64,000 nucleotides of DNA from an uncultured Prevotella sp. (GTDB lineage: Bacteria > Bacteroidota > Bacteroidia > Bacteroidales > Bacteroidaceae): assembly GCA_900543585.1 (NCBI GenBank), contig UQRP01000008.1:6631-70630 (forward strand), read 5' to 3'. A model generated the notes under the pieces. The model saw only the letters and a program-made list of their open reading frames with translations, made no database searches and had not been told where the DNA came from. The position numbers and the translations under genes are program-made. Shown here piece after piece: positions 34,556 through 44,189 of this stretch (position 1 is its first letter; each line of letters begins with the position of its first letter).

Positions 34556-35719
34556 TTAATCAGAAACTTTACTGCGCTTTGCACGTTTTGAGATGTTGCA
34601 CTCTACGACACAGTAGTCGATGAGCGGAGCTATCATGTTGCCGAAGAAGATGGCGAGCATCATACCCTCAGGATAACCGGGGTTCTTGACACGCACGATG
34701 ATGGCCATGGCGCCGACGATGAAGCCGTAGATCCATTTTCCTGTCTCTGTGCGTGCCGATGTCACCGGGTCTGTGGCCATGAACACGGCACCAAAGCAGA
34801 AACCACCTAGGATGAGATGCTCCCACCAAGGAATAGGAGTAGCTCCTGTAGCTTGGAAGATGGCAGCCAGAACGCTACCTCCAACGAAGACGCTCAGCAT
34901 GGTCTTCCAGCTGGCGATACCCGTCCAAAGAAGAATTACGGCACCGATGGCGATGGCGATGACAGAAGTCTCACCGATGGAGCCAGGCATCAGGCCTGTA
35001 ATCATCTGGCAGATACTGGTGTCAACAGGTGTGCCCTGTGCAAGGTGGGCCAGGGGAGTGGCCATCGTGAAGGCGTCGGGGAGGGTGTTGCCCAGGCCAC
35101 AGATGGTGTCCTTGGCTACCCATACGGTGTCACCCGTCATCTTGGAGGGATAGGAGAAGAACAAAAACATACGTGCACCAATGGCAACATTGAAAATGTT
35201 CATGCCCGTACCGCCGAAGATTTCTTTGCAGAAAATCACGGAGAAGGCTACGGCCAGCGCCAGTATCCACAGCGGTGTTGTCACCGGAATGATGAGTGGA
35301 ATGATGATACCAGAGACGAGGTATCCTTCCTGAATCTCCTCTCCTTTCCATTGTGCCCATGCAAACTCAATGCCCAGGCCAACGATATAGCTGACGAGGA
35401 GCTTGGGAAGTACGGCGAGGAAGCCATAGAAAAAGACAGCCCAGAACGATGCTGAAGCAAGGGTGCCGGCAGCGAGGTAGTTTTGGTAGCCAACATTATA
35501 CATACCGAAGAGCAGAGCCGGGAGCAACGCAATGACCACAAAGCTCATGATGCGCTTCGAGTCGATGGCGTCGTGGATAGAGGTACCGCTCTGAGACGTA
35601 GTGTTGGGCACAAAGAGAAACGACTCAAAACCCTCGTAGACACTCTTGAAAGCGTGGAGCTTGCCACCGTCCTCGAAGTTGGGCCGTATCTTGTCGAAAT
35701 AGTGTTTTAATGAATTCAT
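34556..35719 (-). CDS. nqrB: Na+-translocating NADH:quinone reductase subunit B
   Basis: A 387-residue membrane subunit with about ten helices; it carries covalent FMN and riboflavin and forms much of the Na+ channel. The flavinylation site corresponds to DAFTMATPLA with Thr221 (family motif usually SGAT, here TMAT). Lies 3 bases downstream of nqrA. Confidence 0.95.
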   Translation of the reverse strand: MNSLKHYFDKIRPNFEDGGKLHAFKSVYEGFESFLFVPNTTSQSGTSIHDAIDSKRIMSFVVIALLPALLFGMYNVGYQNYLAAGTLASASFWAVFFYGFLAVLPKLLVSYIVGLGIEFAWAQWKGEEIQEGYLVSGIIIPLIIPVTTPLWILALAVAFSVIFCKEIFGGTGMNIFNVAIGARMFLFFSYPSKMTGDTVWVAKDTICGLGNTLPDAFTMATPLAHLAQGTPVDTSICQMITGLMPGSIGETSVIAIAIGAVILLWTGIASWKTMLSVFVGGSVLAAIFQATGATPIPWWEHLILGGFCFGAVFMATDPVTSARTETGKWIYGFIVGAMAIIVRVKNPGYPEGMMLAIFFGNMIAPLIDYCVVECNISKRAKRSKVSD

Positions 35720-35722
35720 CTT

Positions 35723-37075
35723 TTAAGCGTTTTCCTTTCTTAAAGTGTTAAGGCCTTCACGTACAATTTTCTGCAGGGGCAGTTTGGAACTGTCGACGAA
35801 CTCAGCCAGTGCAAAATCCTCGGGAGCTACCTCGTAGATGCCGAGTGCCTCCTGGCGGTCGATATCACCGGCGATGATGGCCTTGATAAGATATTCCGGG
35901 AAGATGTCCATTGGGAATACCTTATCATATTCACCGCTCATGATCATGTGTCGTTCACCGCCTTTGATGCGTGCGTCGAGGTCGTAAGCCTTCTTCTTGC
36001 CAAAGAGCCAGGAGAAATAGCTTCGGCTGACAGAGAACTGCTTGGTGCGTGGCATTATCCAACCCAACATTTCATCGGCATTGTCACCCTCCGGGATAAC
36101 TGTCACCTCAGAGGTATGTGCGCCGAGATAGCTGTCGAGGCTGGCTTTGGCGCCGGTCAGCGGATTACCATTGATGATGCGAATATGTTCTGTTGCGGCA
36201 AGACGGCCACTGAGAATGTCTTTCAGAGGAGTGCCTACGAGAACATCGGTATAAGCGGGATTTTTGATCTCATTGCCTGCAACGGCAATGGTGCGTGTGA
36301 GATCCACTTTTCCGGTAAGGAAAAGTTTGCCTATGAAGATGACAACAGTGGGGTCTACGGTCCATACAACTTTGTTTTTGTTGATGGGGTCGATGTGATT
36401 AATCTGTACGTCGACATTACCAGCCGGACAAGGTCCATCGAAGACATTAAGATCTACATCCTTGACATCTGTCAGAGCTGGTGATGTCTGGTAGGCACCT
36501 GTGCCGAGGTGTACGGTAGCGATACGCGAGAGAGCTGTCAGACCTGTTTGGAAAGCCTGCTCGTTGCCTTTGAGCTCCATTTCAAAATCACCTGCCAATG
36601 GCATATCGCGCAGGGCTGAGATGAAAATGCCGTCAGGAGTGGTGTCGGGAGTCGTTGAAACGGCATAGGGCATCTGGTTGATATACCCGAAAAGGCCAGC
36701 TTCAAGGATTTTGGCTTTCACAGCCGCTGCGTCCATTGCTGTGGGGTCGGCCTTGCCGAAGTCGTGATACTGTTGATTGTTGTCGGCCTGAACTTTGACA
36801 AAGAGAATCTTCCTTCTGTCGCCTCGCACTACTGCAGAGACTGTACCGCTGACAGGCGAAGCAAATTTTACGTCGGGATAAGCCTTGTTGAAGAACAGGG
36901 GTTCACCGGCGAGCACTTTGTCGCCTTCCTTGACGGACAGCTTAGGAATCACTCCGGGGAAGTCAGACGGTGAGACGGCAAACTCCGTAGATTGTGGAGC
37001 TTGCATCTTCTCACCTTTGGCCTTCCCCTTCAGGTTAATGTTTAAGCCTTTACTCAACTTAATTACATTTGCCAT
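35723..37075 (-). CDS. nqrA: Na+-translocating NADH:quinone reductase subunit A
   Basis: A 450-residue peripheral cytoplasmic subunit of NQR, near the quinone site, with no cofactor. The start is MANVIKLSKGLNINLKGKAKG, followed by a barrel-sandwich (biotinyl-like) region (VKEGDKVLAGEPLFFNKAYPDVKFASPVSGTV) and the typical C-terminus FAEFVDSS-like segment (ALAEFVDSSKLPLQKIVREGL). First gene of a six-gene operon; -7 box at 37160-37167. Confidence 0.95.
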   Translation of the reverse strand: MANVIKLSKGLNINLKGKAKGEKMQAPQSTEFAVSPSDFPGVIPKLSVKEGDKVLAGEPLFFNKAYPDVKFASPVSGTVSAVVRGDRRKILFVKVQADNNQQYHDFGKADPTAMDAAAVKAKILEAGLFGYINQMPYAVSTTPDTTPDGIFISALRDMPLAGDFEMELKGNEQAFQTGLTALSRIATVHLGTGAYQTSPALTDVKDVDLNVFDGPCPAGNVDVQINHIDPINKNKVVWTVDPTVVIFIGKLFLTGKVDLTRTIAVAGNEIKNPAYTDVLVGTPLKDILSGRLAATEHIRIINGNPLTGAKASLDSYLGAHTSEVTVIPEGDNADEMLGWIMPRTKQFSVSRSYFSWLFGKKKAYDLDARIKGGERHMIMSGEYDKVFPMDIFPEYLIKAIIAGDIDRQEALGIYEVAPEDFALAEFVDSSKLPLQKIVREGLNTLRKENA

Positions 37076-37159
37076 AAGATGATATAGTTATTGTATAGTT
37101 TTATATGTTTTCTGCATGGAAAAATCTCTCTTCCGCAATGTTGTTGTTGACTTCTCGTG

Positions 37160-37167
37160 CAAATTTA
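37160..37167 (-). promoter_or_regulatory. -7 promoter box of nqrABCDEF
   Basis: Minus strand TAAATTTG, 84 bases upstream of the nqrA ATG. Confidence 0.5.
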
Positions 37168-37230
37168 AACAAAAATTATCTCATTATCCATAAAATCTCC
37201 TTTTTTTGTACTTTGACGGCATATTTTTTT

Positions 37231-37238
37231 TAATTTTG
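37231..37238 (+). promoter_or_regulatory. -7 promoter box of the TamB-like gene
   Basis: TAATTTTG, only 6 bases before the proposed TTG start codon, so the transcript would have almost no leader. Confidence 0.5.
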
Positions 37239-37244
37239 CAGTTG

Positions 37245-40200
37245 TTGAAACAGTTGAGAAACATTATCAGTGGCCTTGTATGGTTCGTTGTCGGACTATA
37301 CTTGTTGCTTGTCATCATGGTTCATATACCCATGGTGCAATCGGCTATTGGTGAAGCTGTCGCCTCGGCGATATCCAAGAAACTTGGTGCACCGGCTTCT
37401 GTGGGTAATGTTTATTTAGGTTTCTTCAACAGAGTTATTATCGATGACGTGGCCCTTTTGGACCAAAAGGGTAAACAGATGCTGTTTGCCTCGCGTTTGT
37501 CGGCGAAAATCAGTATTACAGATTTGGCGCAGGGACGCATCGTCATTACTTCAGCACAGATTTTTACTCCAAGATTGAACTTGTATAAAGAGACAGCAAA
37601 GGCAAAGCCCAATTTCCAGTTTGTTATCGACTCGTTAGCTTCGAAAGACACCACTTCTAAGTCGTCGCTTACACTTGCCATCAATAGTCTCGTCGTGCGG
37701 CATGGTTCTGTAGCATGGAATCAATGGGATACTGCCAGAAAAACTTCTTTTGACACGCACCATTTGCAGCTCTCTGATATCAGTTCACACATTATTATAT
37801 ATAGAGCTGGTGGCGATTCCTTGAATGCTGTACTTAAAAATCTGTCAGTCAACGAGGCTTCCGGCATAAAGGTCACATCTTTGTCGATGAAGTTGACAGG
37901 CAACAAAAATGGCTATTGGCTGCGAGACATGCAACTGTCAATGCCAGGGTCGGAAGTTACGATTCCTCATGCGTCTATGCTGACGGACAAAGTGACAGGG
38001 CGACGGCAGTATGACTGTCGTTTGTCAGCGTCGCATATTGCCTTCCGCGATATTGCTGCCTTCTATCCGAAGTTCAAAAAATCCGATAAGCAACTTCTTC
38101 TCCAGGCCATTGTGTCAGGAAATGACAAATCGTTGCGTATCAGCTCTCTCGCTGCTGATGTTCTGCCATCGACTAACCATTTGGGTAACAAGCGCGTTGC
38201 TGACGTTAGCATTGTTGCTGATGGGGTAGTGGGGGTGCCGTTCTCTACTTCCTATTGGTCGGCAAATATCCGTAGGCTGTCAGTAAGGTCGGCAGGTCTG
38301 GCCATTTTTATGGATAAGGTGCCGGAAGTTTTGGAGAGAGGTGAGAACTTGCGGTTTCGTGGCAGGGCCAAGGGCTATGGGGTTGATTTCTCGCTACGTG
38401 GGGAGCTGCTCTCAGGAGTGGGCAATGCTTTCGTTGCGGTGGAGAAGGAGCGGAACGAAGTGGAAGGCTCTGTCAAGACCAAAGCGTTTGACCTTGGTAA
38501 ACTGCTTGCCGACAAGCGTTTTGGCACTTTGGCTGCCGATATCAGGGGCGGAGGCTCGCTGAAGTCGAAGGCGTATTTCTTAAAAGGTAGCATTCCCTAT
38601 TTCCAATATAATAAATATGATTATAAGAATATTACCGTTGATGCAGACTACGACAATGGTTTGGTGAATGGTAGATTCAATATTGCAGACGACAATATTG
38701 CGGCTTCTCTTGACGGCAGCATTGATGTGTCTTCAAAAGATAAGGCTATCAGAGCCGTAGCCTCTATCAGCCGTTTTGCTCCGTCAAGATTGAACCTTTT
38801 CAAAGGCCGACTGGCAGAGGCTGATTATAAGGCTGACATTGTTGCAGATATTACCGGACATGACATTAACAGTGCATCGGGTCACCTGGCAGTAAGAAAT
38901 TTCTCAATGAAGTCGACAGCCACGGAATATGCTCTTGACTCCCTGCTTTTTAAGGCAGGACATAGTCGCCGTGGACATTATTTAGCTGTTGACGGTGGTT
39001 TTGGAAAGGCGGTGGTGTATGGTAATTTCGACTATGCGTCATTGCCGCAGAGCATAGAAAATATTATTGTCAGAAAGTTGCCGGGAATTACCAACCTTGC
39101 TCCTTTCAAATATCGGCCAGTTCATACCGGGCGGGTGGCTGTTCAGGCTTATATCTGTAACAGTGATTGGGCAAAGCCATTTCTGAACATTCCTCTTGAA
39201 ATTCGTGAGCCACTGAGCCTTGCCGCTGATGTTGACAACGCTTCCAATTCTATACAGGCAGAGATTCGTTCTGGCGATATCGTTTACGGCAACTATCACC
39301 TCAAGAATGTCCGGACAACAGCAAGAACTGTAGACAATCGCTTAGAGATAGAGGCAGCCCTTCGAAATATGAGGTCGGAGAGTTTGGGGACTGATATCGA
39401 GCTGAAGACGAATGCAGGAAGCGACAAGCTGATGCTGTCGTTGAGTCTTGACAATCATGCCTTGCAGCAGCGCTTGCATGGGAATGTATATGGAGGTGTA
39501 GAATTTCGCAAAAATAGCTTGGGCCATACCGAGGCGCTGCTCAACTTCGATGAGTCGCATTTCTATATAGGTGATTCTTTGTATACCATTCATCCGTCTA
39601 CGGTGCTCTATAGTAAGAAACATCTTGATGTCAACGACTTGGATATTGGCAGCAATACGCAGAGCATTCGTATCAACGGTATGGCAACAGACTCACCGCA
39701 AGACTCAATGGTGGCTCGTTTAAAGAATGTCGATGTCAATTATGTGCTGAACTTAGTCAACTTCCATTCTGTTGACTTCGACGGTTCTGTATCAGGACAG
39801 GCTACGCTCCGCAATCTCTTTGACAAGCCCAATATGGGTGGAAGTGTCCGCGTTGACAATTTCCGATTTATGGGTGGGCGTTTGGGTATACTCTATGCCA
39901 ATGTGGACTGGAACAACAATGAGTCGCAGATTGACATTGATGCCATAGCAAAGGATACTCTTCTGAAAGCTGATGGCAGCGTAGCACCGCGGGCGGTAAT
40001 CGTTAAGGGTTATGTATCGCCAAAGCGTAACTACATTGACTTAGATATGGGGCTGAAGAACTCTCGGATGGAGTTTGTCGGCGACCTCTGTTCGAGCTTA
40101 CTTGACGATGTGGATTTGTCAGCCAATGGTAACTTGCGTCTGTGCGGAGATTTGAAGCAGATTAATCTTCTTGGGGATGTGACGGCTCACGGTGGACTTC

Positions 40201-41657
40201 TTGTCAAGCCCATAGGGACACATTATTCTATCCGTCATGGGAAGGTTCACTTCATAGAGAATAATATCATTGTCCAGCAGGACTCTGTCTACGATGACAT
40301 GGGGCACCTTGGCATCGTCACGGGAGCACTGCACCACCAGCATCTTTCCAGACTATCTTATGATATTGATATTGCAGCACGTAACCTATTGGCTTTCAAC
40401 TTTGATGGTGGCGATGGCAGCAGTTTTTATGGAAAGGTGTTCGGTACGGGTAATGCTACCATTCAAGGGCGTTCGGGGGAAGTGAATATAGATGTGAACA
40501 TGCTTCCTACAAAGGGCTCGGAAGTGGTATATGATGCTACAAGCCCTGAGGCTTTAGCATCGCAGGACTTCATCCACTGGCGTTCAAAAGATTCACTGGA
40601 ATATCATACCGACAGCATCAAACACAGTGGTGTGGCGAAGCTCGGCGACATTCCGGCTGACATACATATCAACTTGTCTATAAAAGCCAATCCAGAAGCC
40701 ACTTTCCGCATTATCATGGACCGGCAGTCGGGAGACTACGTGGCTCTGAATGGCTCTGGTGATTTGCGGGCAACGTATTTCAACAAAGGTGGACTGAATA
40801 TCTTCGGAATCTATACCGTTGACCATGGCGTCTATAATCTGACCATACAGAATATCATCAAGAAAAACTTCGTCTTCGCGCAAGGTGGTACCATTGTCTT
40901 CGGTGGCACCCCCTACGCTGCCTTGTTGAATCTTAAGGCGCAGTATCCTATTGCTTCTGTCAGTCTGGCAGACTTGCAGGTGGGCCGCAGCTTTTCGTCA
41001 AGCAATGTGAAGGTGAATTGTCTGATGGACATCACGGGAACACCGGAAAGTTCGAAGGTGGACTTTGGCCTTGACTTTCCTACGATGAGTGCTGATACCA
41101 AGCAGATGGTTTATAGTCTTATCAATGGTGAAGAAGAAATGCGCCAGCAAGTGCTATATCTCCTTGCTGTGGGACGTTTCTATTCCCGGGGTATCAACAA
41201 TGCAGAGTCGCAGACCAACCAGACGTCGCTTGCCATGCAGAGTATCCTCAGTGGACAGCTCAGTCAGCAGATCAACAATATCATCGGAAGCTTCGTGAAA
41301 ACGACCAACTGGAGTTTCGGCGCTAATATCTCTACTGGCGACGAGGGCTTCAACAATGCTCAGTATGAGGGGTTGCTGAGCGGGCACCTTCTCAACAACC
41401 GCCTGCTCTTCAACGGACAGTTCGGCTATCGTGATAAGGCCAATGCTACAACATCCTTTATTGGCGACTTTGACTTGCGATACCTTATTCTTCCCAATGG
41501 CAATTTTAGCGTGCATGTCTATAACCAGACCAATGACCGCTATTTCACTCGCAACTCCCTCAATACGCAGGGTGTGGGATTTATCTTGAAGAAGGATTTT
41601 GGAAGCTTCAGAGAACTATTCGGGCTGGAGCGTAAGAAGAAAAAAGCCAAAGAGTAG
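37245..41657 (+). CDS. tamB: TamB-like translocation/assembly module protein (DUF490)
   Basis: A ~1470-residue protein with one N-terminal membrane helix (GLVWFVVGLYLLLVIMVHIP) and a very long periplasmic beta-rich body, ending with the DUF490/TamB domain (about the last 400 residues: GSEVVYD, DVNMLPTKG, GGTIVFGGTPYAALLNLKAQY, GLDFPTMS). TamB proteins span the periplasm and move lipids or help insert outer-membrane proteins. No in-frame ATG precedes the helix; TTG at 37245 gives MKQLRNIISG and follows the -7 box. The next in-frame ATG (about 37317) would cut the helix, so TTG is favoured. Followed by ffh, with its own promoter. Confidence 0.87.
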   Translation: MKQLRNIISGLVWFVVGLYLLLVIMVHIPMVQSAIGEAVASAISKKLGAPASVGNVYLGFFNRVIIDDVALLDQKGKQMLFASRLSAKISITDLAQGRIVITSAQIFTPRLNLYKETAKAKPNFQFVIDSLASKDTTSKSSLTLAINSLVVRHGSVAWNQWDTARKTSFDTHHLQLSDISSHIIIYRAGGDSLNAVLKNLSVNEASGIKVTSLSMKLTGNKNGYWLRDMQLSMPGSEVTIPHASMLTDKVTGRRQYDCRLSASHIAFRDIAAFYPKFKKSDKQLLLQAIVSGNDKSLRISSLAADVLPSTNHLGNKRVADVSIVADGVVGVPFSTSYWSANIRRLSVRSAGLAIFMDKVPEVLERGENLRFRGRAKGYGVDFSLRGELLSGVGNAFVAVEKERNEVEGSVKTKAFDLGKLLADKRFGTLAADIRGGGSLKSKAYFLKGSIPYFQYNKYDYKNITVDADYDNGLVNGRFNIADDNIAASLDGSIDVSSKDKAIRAVASISRFAPSRLNLFKGRLAEADYKADIVADITGHDINSASGHLAVRNFSMKSTATEYALDSLLFKAGHSRRGHYLAVDGGFGKAVVYGNFDYASLPQSIENIIVRKLPGITNLAPFKYRPVHTGRVAVQAYICNSDWAKPFLNIPLEIREPLSLAADVDNASNSIQAEIRSGDIVYGNYHLKNVRTTARTVDNRLEIEAALRNMRSESLGTDIELKTNAGSDKLMLSLSLDNHALQQRLHGNVYGGVEFRKNSLGHTEALLNFDESHFYIGDSLYTIHPSTVLYSKKHLDVNDLDIGSNTQSIRINGMATDSPQDSMVARLKNVDVNYVLNLVNFHSVDFDGSVSGQATLRNLFDKPNMGGSVRVDNFRFMGGRLGILYANVDWNNNESQIDIDAIAKDTLLKADGSVAPRAVIVKGYVSPKRNYIDLDMGLKNSRMEFVGDLCSSLLDDVDLSANGNLRLCGDLKQINLLGDVTAHGGLLVKPIGTHYSIRHGKVHFIENNIIVQQDSVYDDMGHLGIVTGALHHQHLSRLSYDIDIAARNLLAFNFDGGDGSSFYGKVFGTGNATIQGRSGEVNIDVNMLPTKGSEVVYDATSPEALASQDFIHWRSKDSLEYHTDSIKHSGVAKLGDIPADIHINLSIKANPEATFRIIMDRQSGDYVALNGSGDLRATYFNKGGLNIFGIYTVDHGVYNLTIQNIIKKNFVFAQGGTIVFGGTPYAALLNLKAQYPIASVSLADLQVGRSFSSSNVKVNCLMDITGTPESSKVDFGLDFPTMSADTKQMVYSLINGEEEMRQQVLYLLAVGRFYSRGINNAESQTNQTSLAMQSILSGQLSQQINNIIGSFVKTTNWSFGANISTGDEGFNNAQYEGLLSGHLLNNRLLFNGQFGYRDKANATTSFIGDFDLRYLILPNGNFSVHVYNQTNDRYFTRNSLNTQGVGFILKKDFGSFRELFGLERKKKKAKE

Positions 41658-41709
41658 CCATTTCTAAATTTATTTCCACAAAAACGCTTATTATTAAAGG
41701 AATTATCGC

Positions 41710-41717
41710 TAACTTTG
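41710..41717 (+). promoter_or_regulatory. -7 promoter box of ffh
   Basis: TAACTTTG, 24 bases before the ffh ATG. Confidence 0.6.
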
Positions 41718-41741
41718 CAACAAATAACGACAGAATAAATT

Positions 41742-43073
41742 ATGTTTGAGAATTTAACAGACCGTCTTGAGCGCTCTTTTAAGATATTAAAGGGTGAAGG
41801 CAAGATAACGGAGATAAATGTTGCAGAAACACTGAAAGATGTCCGTCGTGCGTTGCTCGATGCCGATGTCAACTATAAGGTTGCCAAGTCTTTCACTGAT
41901 ACGGTGAAGAAGAAAGCTCTCGGTATGAATGTGCTGACAGCTATTAAGCCTGGGCAGCTGATGGTGAAGATTGTTCACGACGAGCTTGCCAAACTGATGG
42001 GTGGTGAAGCCGCTGAATTGCATCTTAATGGTAAACCATCCATTATACTGATGTCGGGTCTGCAAGGTTCCGGTAAGACAACGTTCAGTGGCAAACTTGC
42101 CAATATGCTGAAAAAGAAGGATCATAAGAATCCTTTGCTTGTGGCATGTGATGTCTACCGACCTGCTGCTATCGATCAGTTGAAGGTAGTGGGTGAGGGC
42201 ATAGGAGTCCCTGTATACAGTGAGCCAGAGAGCAAGAATGTCAACGAGATTGCTGACCATGCTATTCAAGAGGCGAAGGCGAAAGGTTATGACGTCGTTA
42301 TCATTGATACTGCCGGACGTCTGGCTGTCGATGAGCAGATGATGAATGAGATAGCCTCTCTTAAGGAGCATGTACACCCCGACGAGACGCTGTTTGTTGT
42401 TGATTCGATGACGGGTCAGGATGCCGTGAATACAGCCAAGGAGTTTAACGACCGTCTCGACTTCGATGGTGTTGTCTTGACAAAACTTGATGGTGATACG
42501 CGTGGCGGTGCTGCTCTCTCTATCCGTACGGTGGTTACGAAGCCAATCAAGTTTATTGGCACTGGTGAGAAGATGGAAGCTATTGATGTATTCCATCCTG
42601 ACCGTATGGCCGACCGTATCCTCGGCATGGGTGATGTTGTCTCTCTCGTAGAGCGTGCGCAGGAACAGTTCGACGAGGAAGAGGCAAAGCGCCTGCAAAA
42701 GAAGATTCAGAAAAATAAGTTCGATTTCAACGACTTCCTCAATCAGATAGAGCAAATCAAGAAGATGGGCAACCTCAAGGAGCTTGCATCCATGATTCCT
42801 GGAGTGGGGAAGGCCATCAAGGATATTGATATTGACGACAATGCCTTTAATGGTATTGAGGCCATCATCCGTTCGATGACGCCCAAAGAGCGCACTAATC
42901 CGGAATGCCTCAACCAAAGCCGTAAGCTACGTATTGCAAAAGGCTCTGGCACAAGCATTCAGGAAGTCAATCGTCTTGTGAAACAATTCGACCAGACTCG
43001 CAAGATGATGAAGATGGTGACTGGTAATGGCATGAAGCAGATGATGCGCAACATGCCGAAGATGAAGAGATAA
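41742..43073 (+). CDS. ffh: Signal recognition particle GTPase Ffh (SRP54)
   Basis: Binds signal sequences of nascent membrane proteins and targets them with FtsY. The 443-residue protein has the N domain (residues 1-90), the G domain with GLQGSGKTT (about 106-114), DVYRPAAIDQL, DTAGRL and TKLDGDTRGG, and the Met-rich M domain ending TGNGMKQMMRNMPKMKR. Full length. The large ORF on the opposite strand is a shadow. Confidence 0.97.
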   Translation: MFENLTDRLERSFKILKGEGKITEINVAETLKDVRRALLDADVNYKVAKSFTDTVKKKALGMNVLTAIKPGQLMVKIVHDELAKLMGGEAAELHLNGKPSIILMSGLQGSGKTTFSGKLANMLKKKDHKNPLLVACDVYRPAAIDQLKVVGEGIGVPVYSEPESKNVNEIADHAIQEAKAKGYDVVIIDTAGRLAVDEQMMNEIASLKEHVHPDETLFVVDSMTGQDAVNTAKEFNDRLDFDGVVLTKLDGDTRGGAALSIRTVVTKPIKFIGTGEKMEAIDVFHPDRMADRILGMGDVVSLVERAQEQFDEEEAKRLQKKIQKNKFDFNDFLNQIEQIKKMGNLKELASMIPGVGKAIKDIDIDDNAFNGIEAIIRSMTPKERTNPECLNQSRKLRIAKGSGTSIQEVNRLVKQFDQTRKMMKMVTGNGMKQMMRNMPKMKR

Positions 43074-43121
43074 TTTCTTATTCGGGTATTATAAGTTTTC
43101 CGAATTATAAACACGCAAGCT

Positions 43122-44000
43122 ATGACATTGATAGATGGTAAGGCTACCGCCGCTGCCATTAAGCAGCAGATAGCAGACGAGGTGAAAGCAATAGTGGCAA
43201 AGGGTGGCAAACAGCCCCATTTGGCAGCTGTCTTGGTGGGCCACGACGGTGGCTCTGAGACCTACGTGAAGAATAAGGTGATAGCCTGCGAGCAGTGTGG
43301 CTTCAAGTCCACGCTCATCCGCTATGAGGATGATGTCACGGAAGAAGAGCTATTGGCATGCGTCGACAGACTGAATAAGGATGCTGATGTCGATGGCTTC
43401 ATTGTCCAACTGCCTTTGCCAAAGCATATCGACGAGCAGAAAGTCATCATGGCTATTGATTACAGAAAAGATGTCGATGGCTTCCATCCCGTCAATGTCG
43501 GGCGTATGGCGATTGGACTGCCTTGCTTTATCTCCGCTACGCCTTTAGGTATCCTCACCTTATTGCAGCACTATCATATTGAGACTTCAGGCAAGAAGTG
43601 TGTTGTCTTAGGCCGCAGCAACATTGTCGGAAAACCAATGGCTCAACTGATGATGCAAAAGCAGTATGGTGATGCCACTGTGACAGTTTGTCACTCTCAT
43701 TCTAAAACGCTGAAGGATGAATGCCGTGAGGCTGATATCATCATCGCTGCTATCGGTCAGCCTGACTTCGTTACTGCCGACATGGTCAAGGAAGGTGCTG
43801 TTATCATAGATGTAGGTACTACAAGAGTGCCCGATGCCACCCGCAAGCGTGGATGGAGACTCAATGGTGACGTAAAATTTGACGAAGTGGCGCCAAAATG
43901 TTCATATATTACGCCAGTTCCCGGTGGCGTTGGTCCTATGACAATCTGCTCTTTGATGAAGAACACTTTGTCAGCAGCAAAGAAAGAATTTTACCAATAA
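43122..44000 (+). CDS. folD: Bifunctional methylenetetrahydrofolate dehydrogenase / cyclohydrolase
   Basis: Interconverts methylene-, methenyl- and formyl-tetrahydrofolate with NADP+. The 292-residue protein has the catalytic lysine in [40 protein letters not shown], the Rossmann motif [15 protein letters not shown] and the C-terminal [14 protein letters not shown]. It lies 48 bases downstream of ffh with no terminator or clear promoter between, so it is probably co-transcribed. Confidence 0.96.
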   Translation: MTLIDGKATAAAIKQQIADEVKAIVAKGGKQPHLAAVLVGHDGGSETYVKNKVIACEQCGFKSTLIRYEDDVTEEELLACVDRLNKDADVDGFIVQLPLPKHIDEQKVIMAIDYRKDVDGFHPVNVGRMAIGLPCFISATPLGILTLLQHYHIETSGKKCVVLGRSNIVGKPMAQLMMQKQYGDATVTVCHSHSKTLKDECREADIIIAAIGQPDFVTADMVKEGAVIIDVGTTRVPDATRKRGWRLNGDVKFDEVAPKCSYITPVPGGVGPMTICSLMKNTLSAAKKEFYQ

Positions 44001-44110
44001 GTGTATGTTTTTTGCCTCAAAATACTTGACTAAAATCAATAAATTGGGTGCTGTAGCATGTGTTTTATGACTTTTTAATTAAAAGTACGTAAATTTAAGG
44101 TCTTTAGACA

Positions 44111-44139
44111 TTGTAATTCGAAAATTGGCCTTACCTTTG
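44111..44139 (+). promoter_or_regulatory. Promoter of the OmpA-family gene
   Basis: -33 TTG (44111-44113), 18-base spacer, -7 box TACCTTTG (44132-44139), 50 bases before the ATG. Confidence 0.6.
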
Positions 44140-44189
44140 CAGCGCATTAGTAGAAAATTTCAAAATAATAGTATTTAATTTAAGGTAAC

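Noticed and set aside
41787..42917. 376-aa ORF on the minus strand across ffh
   Set aside because: Shadow of the strongly conserved ffh reading frame; no motif of its own.
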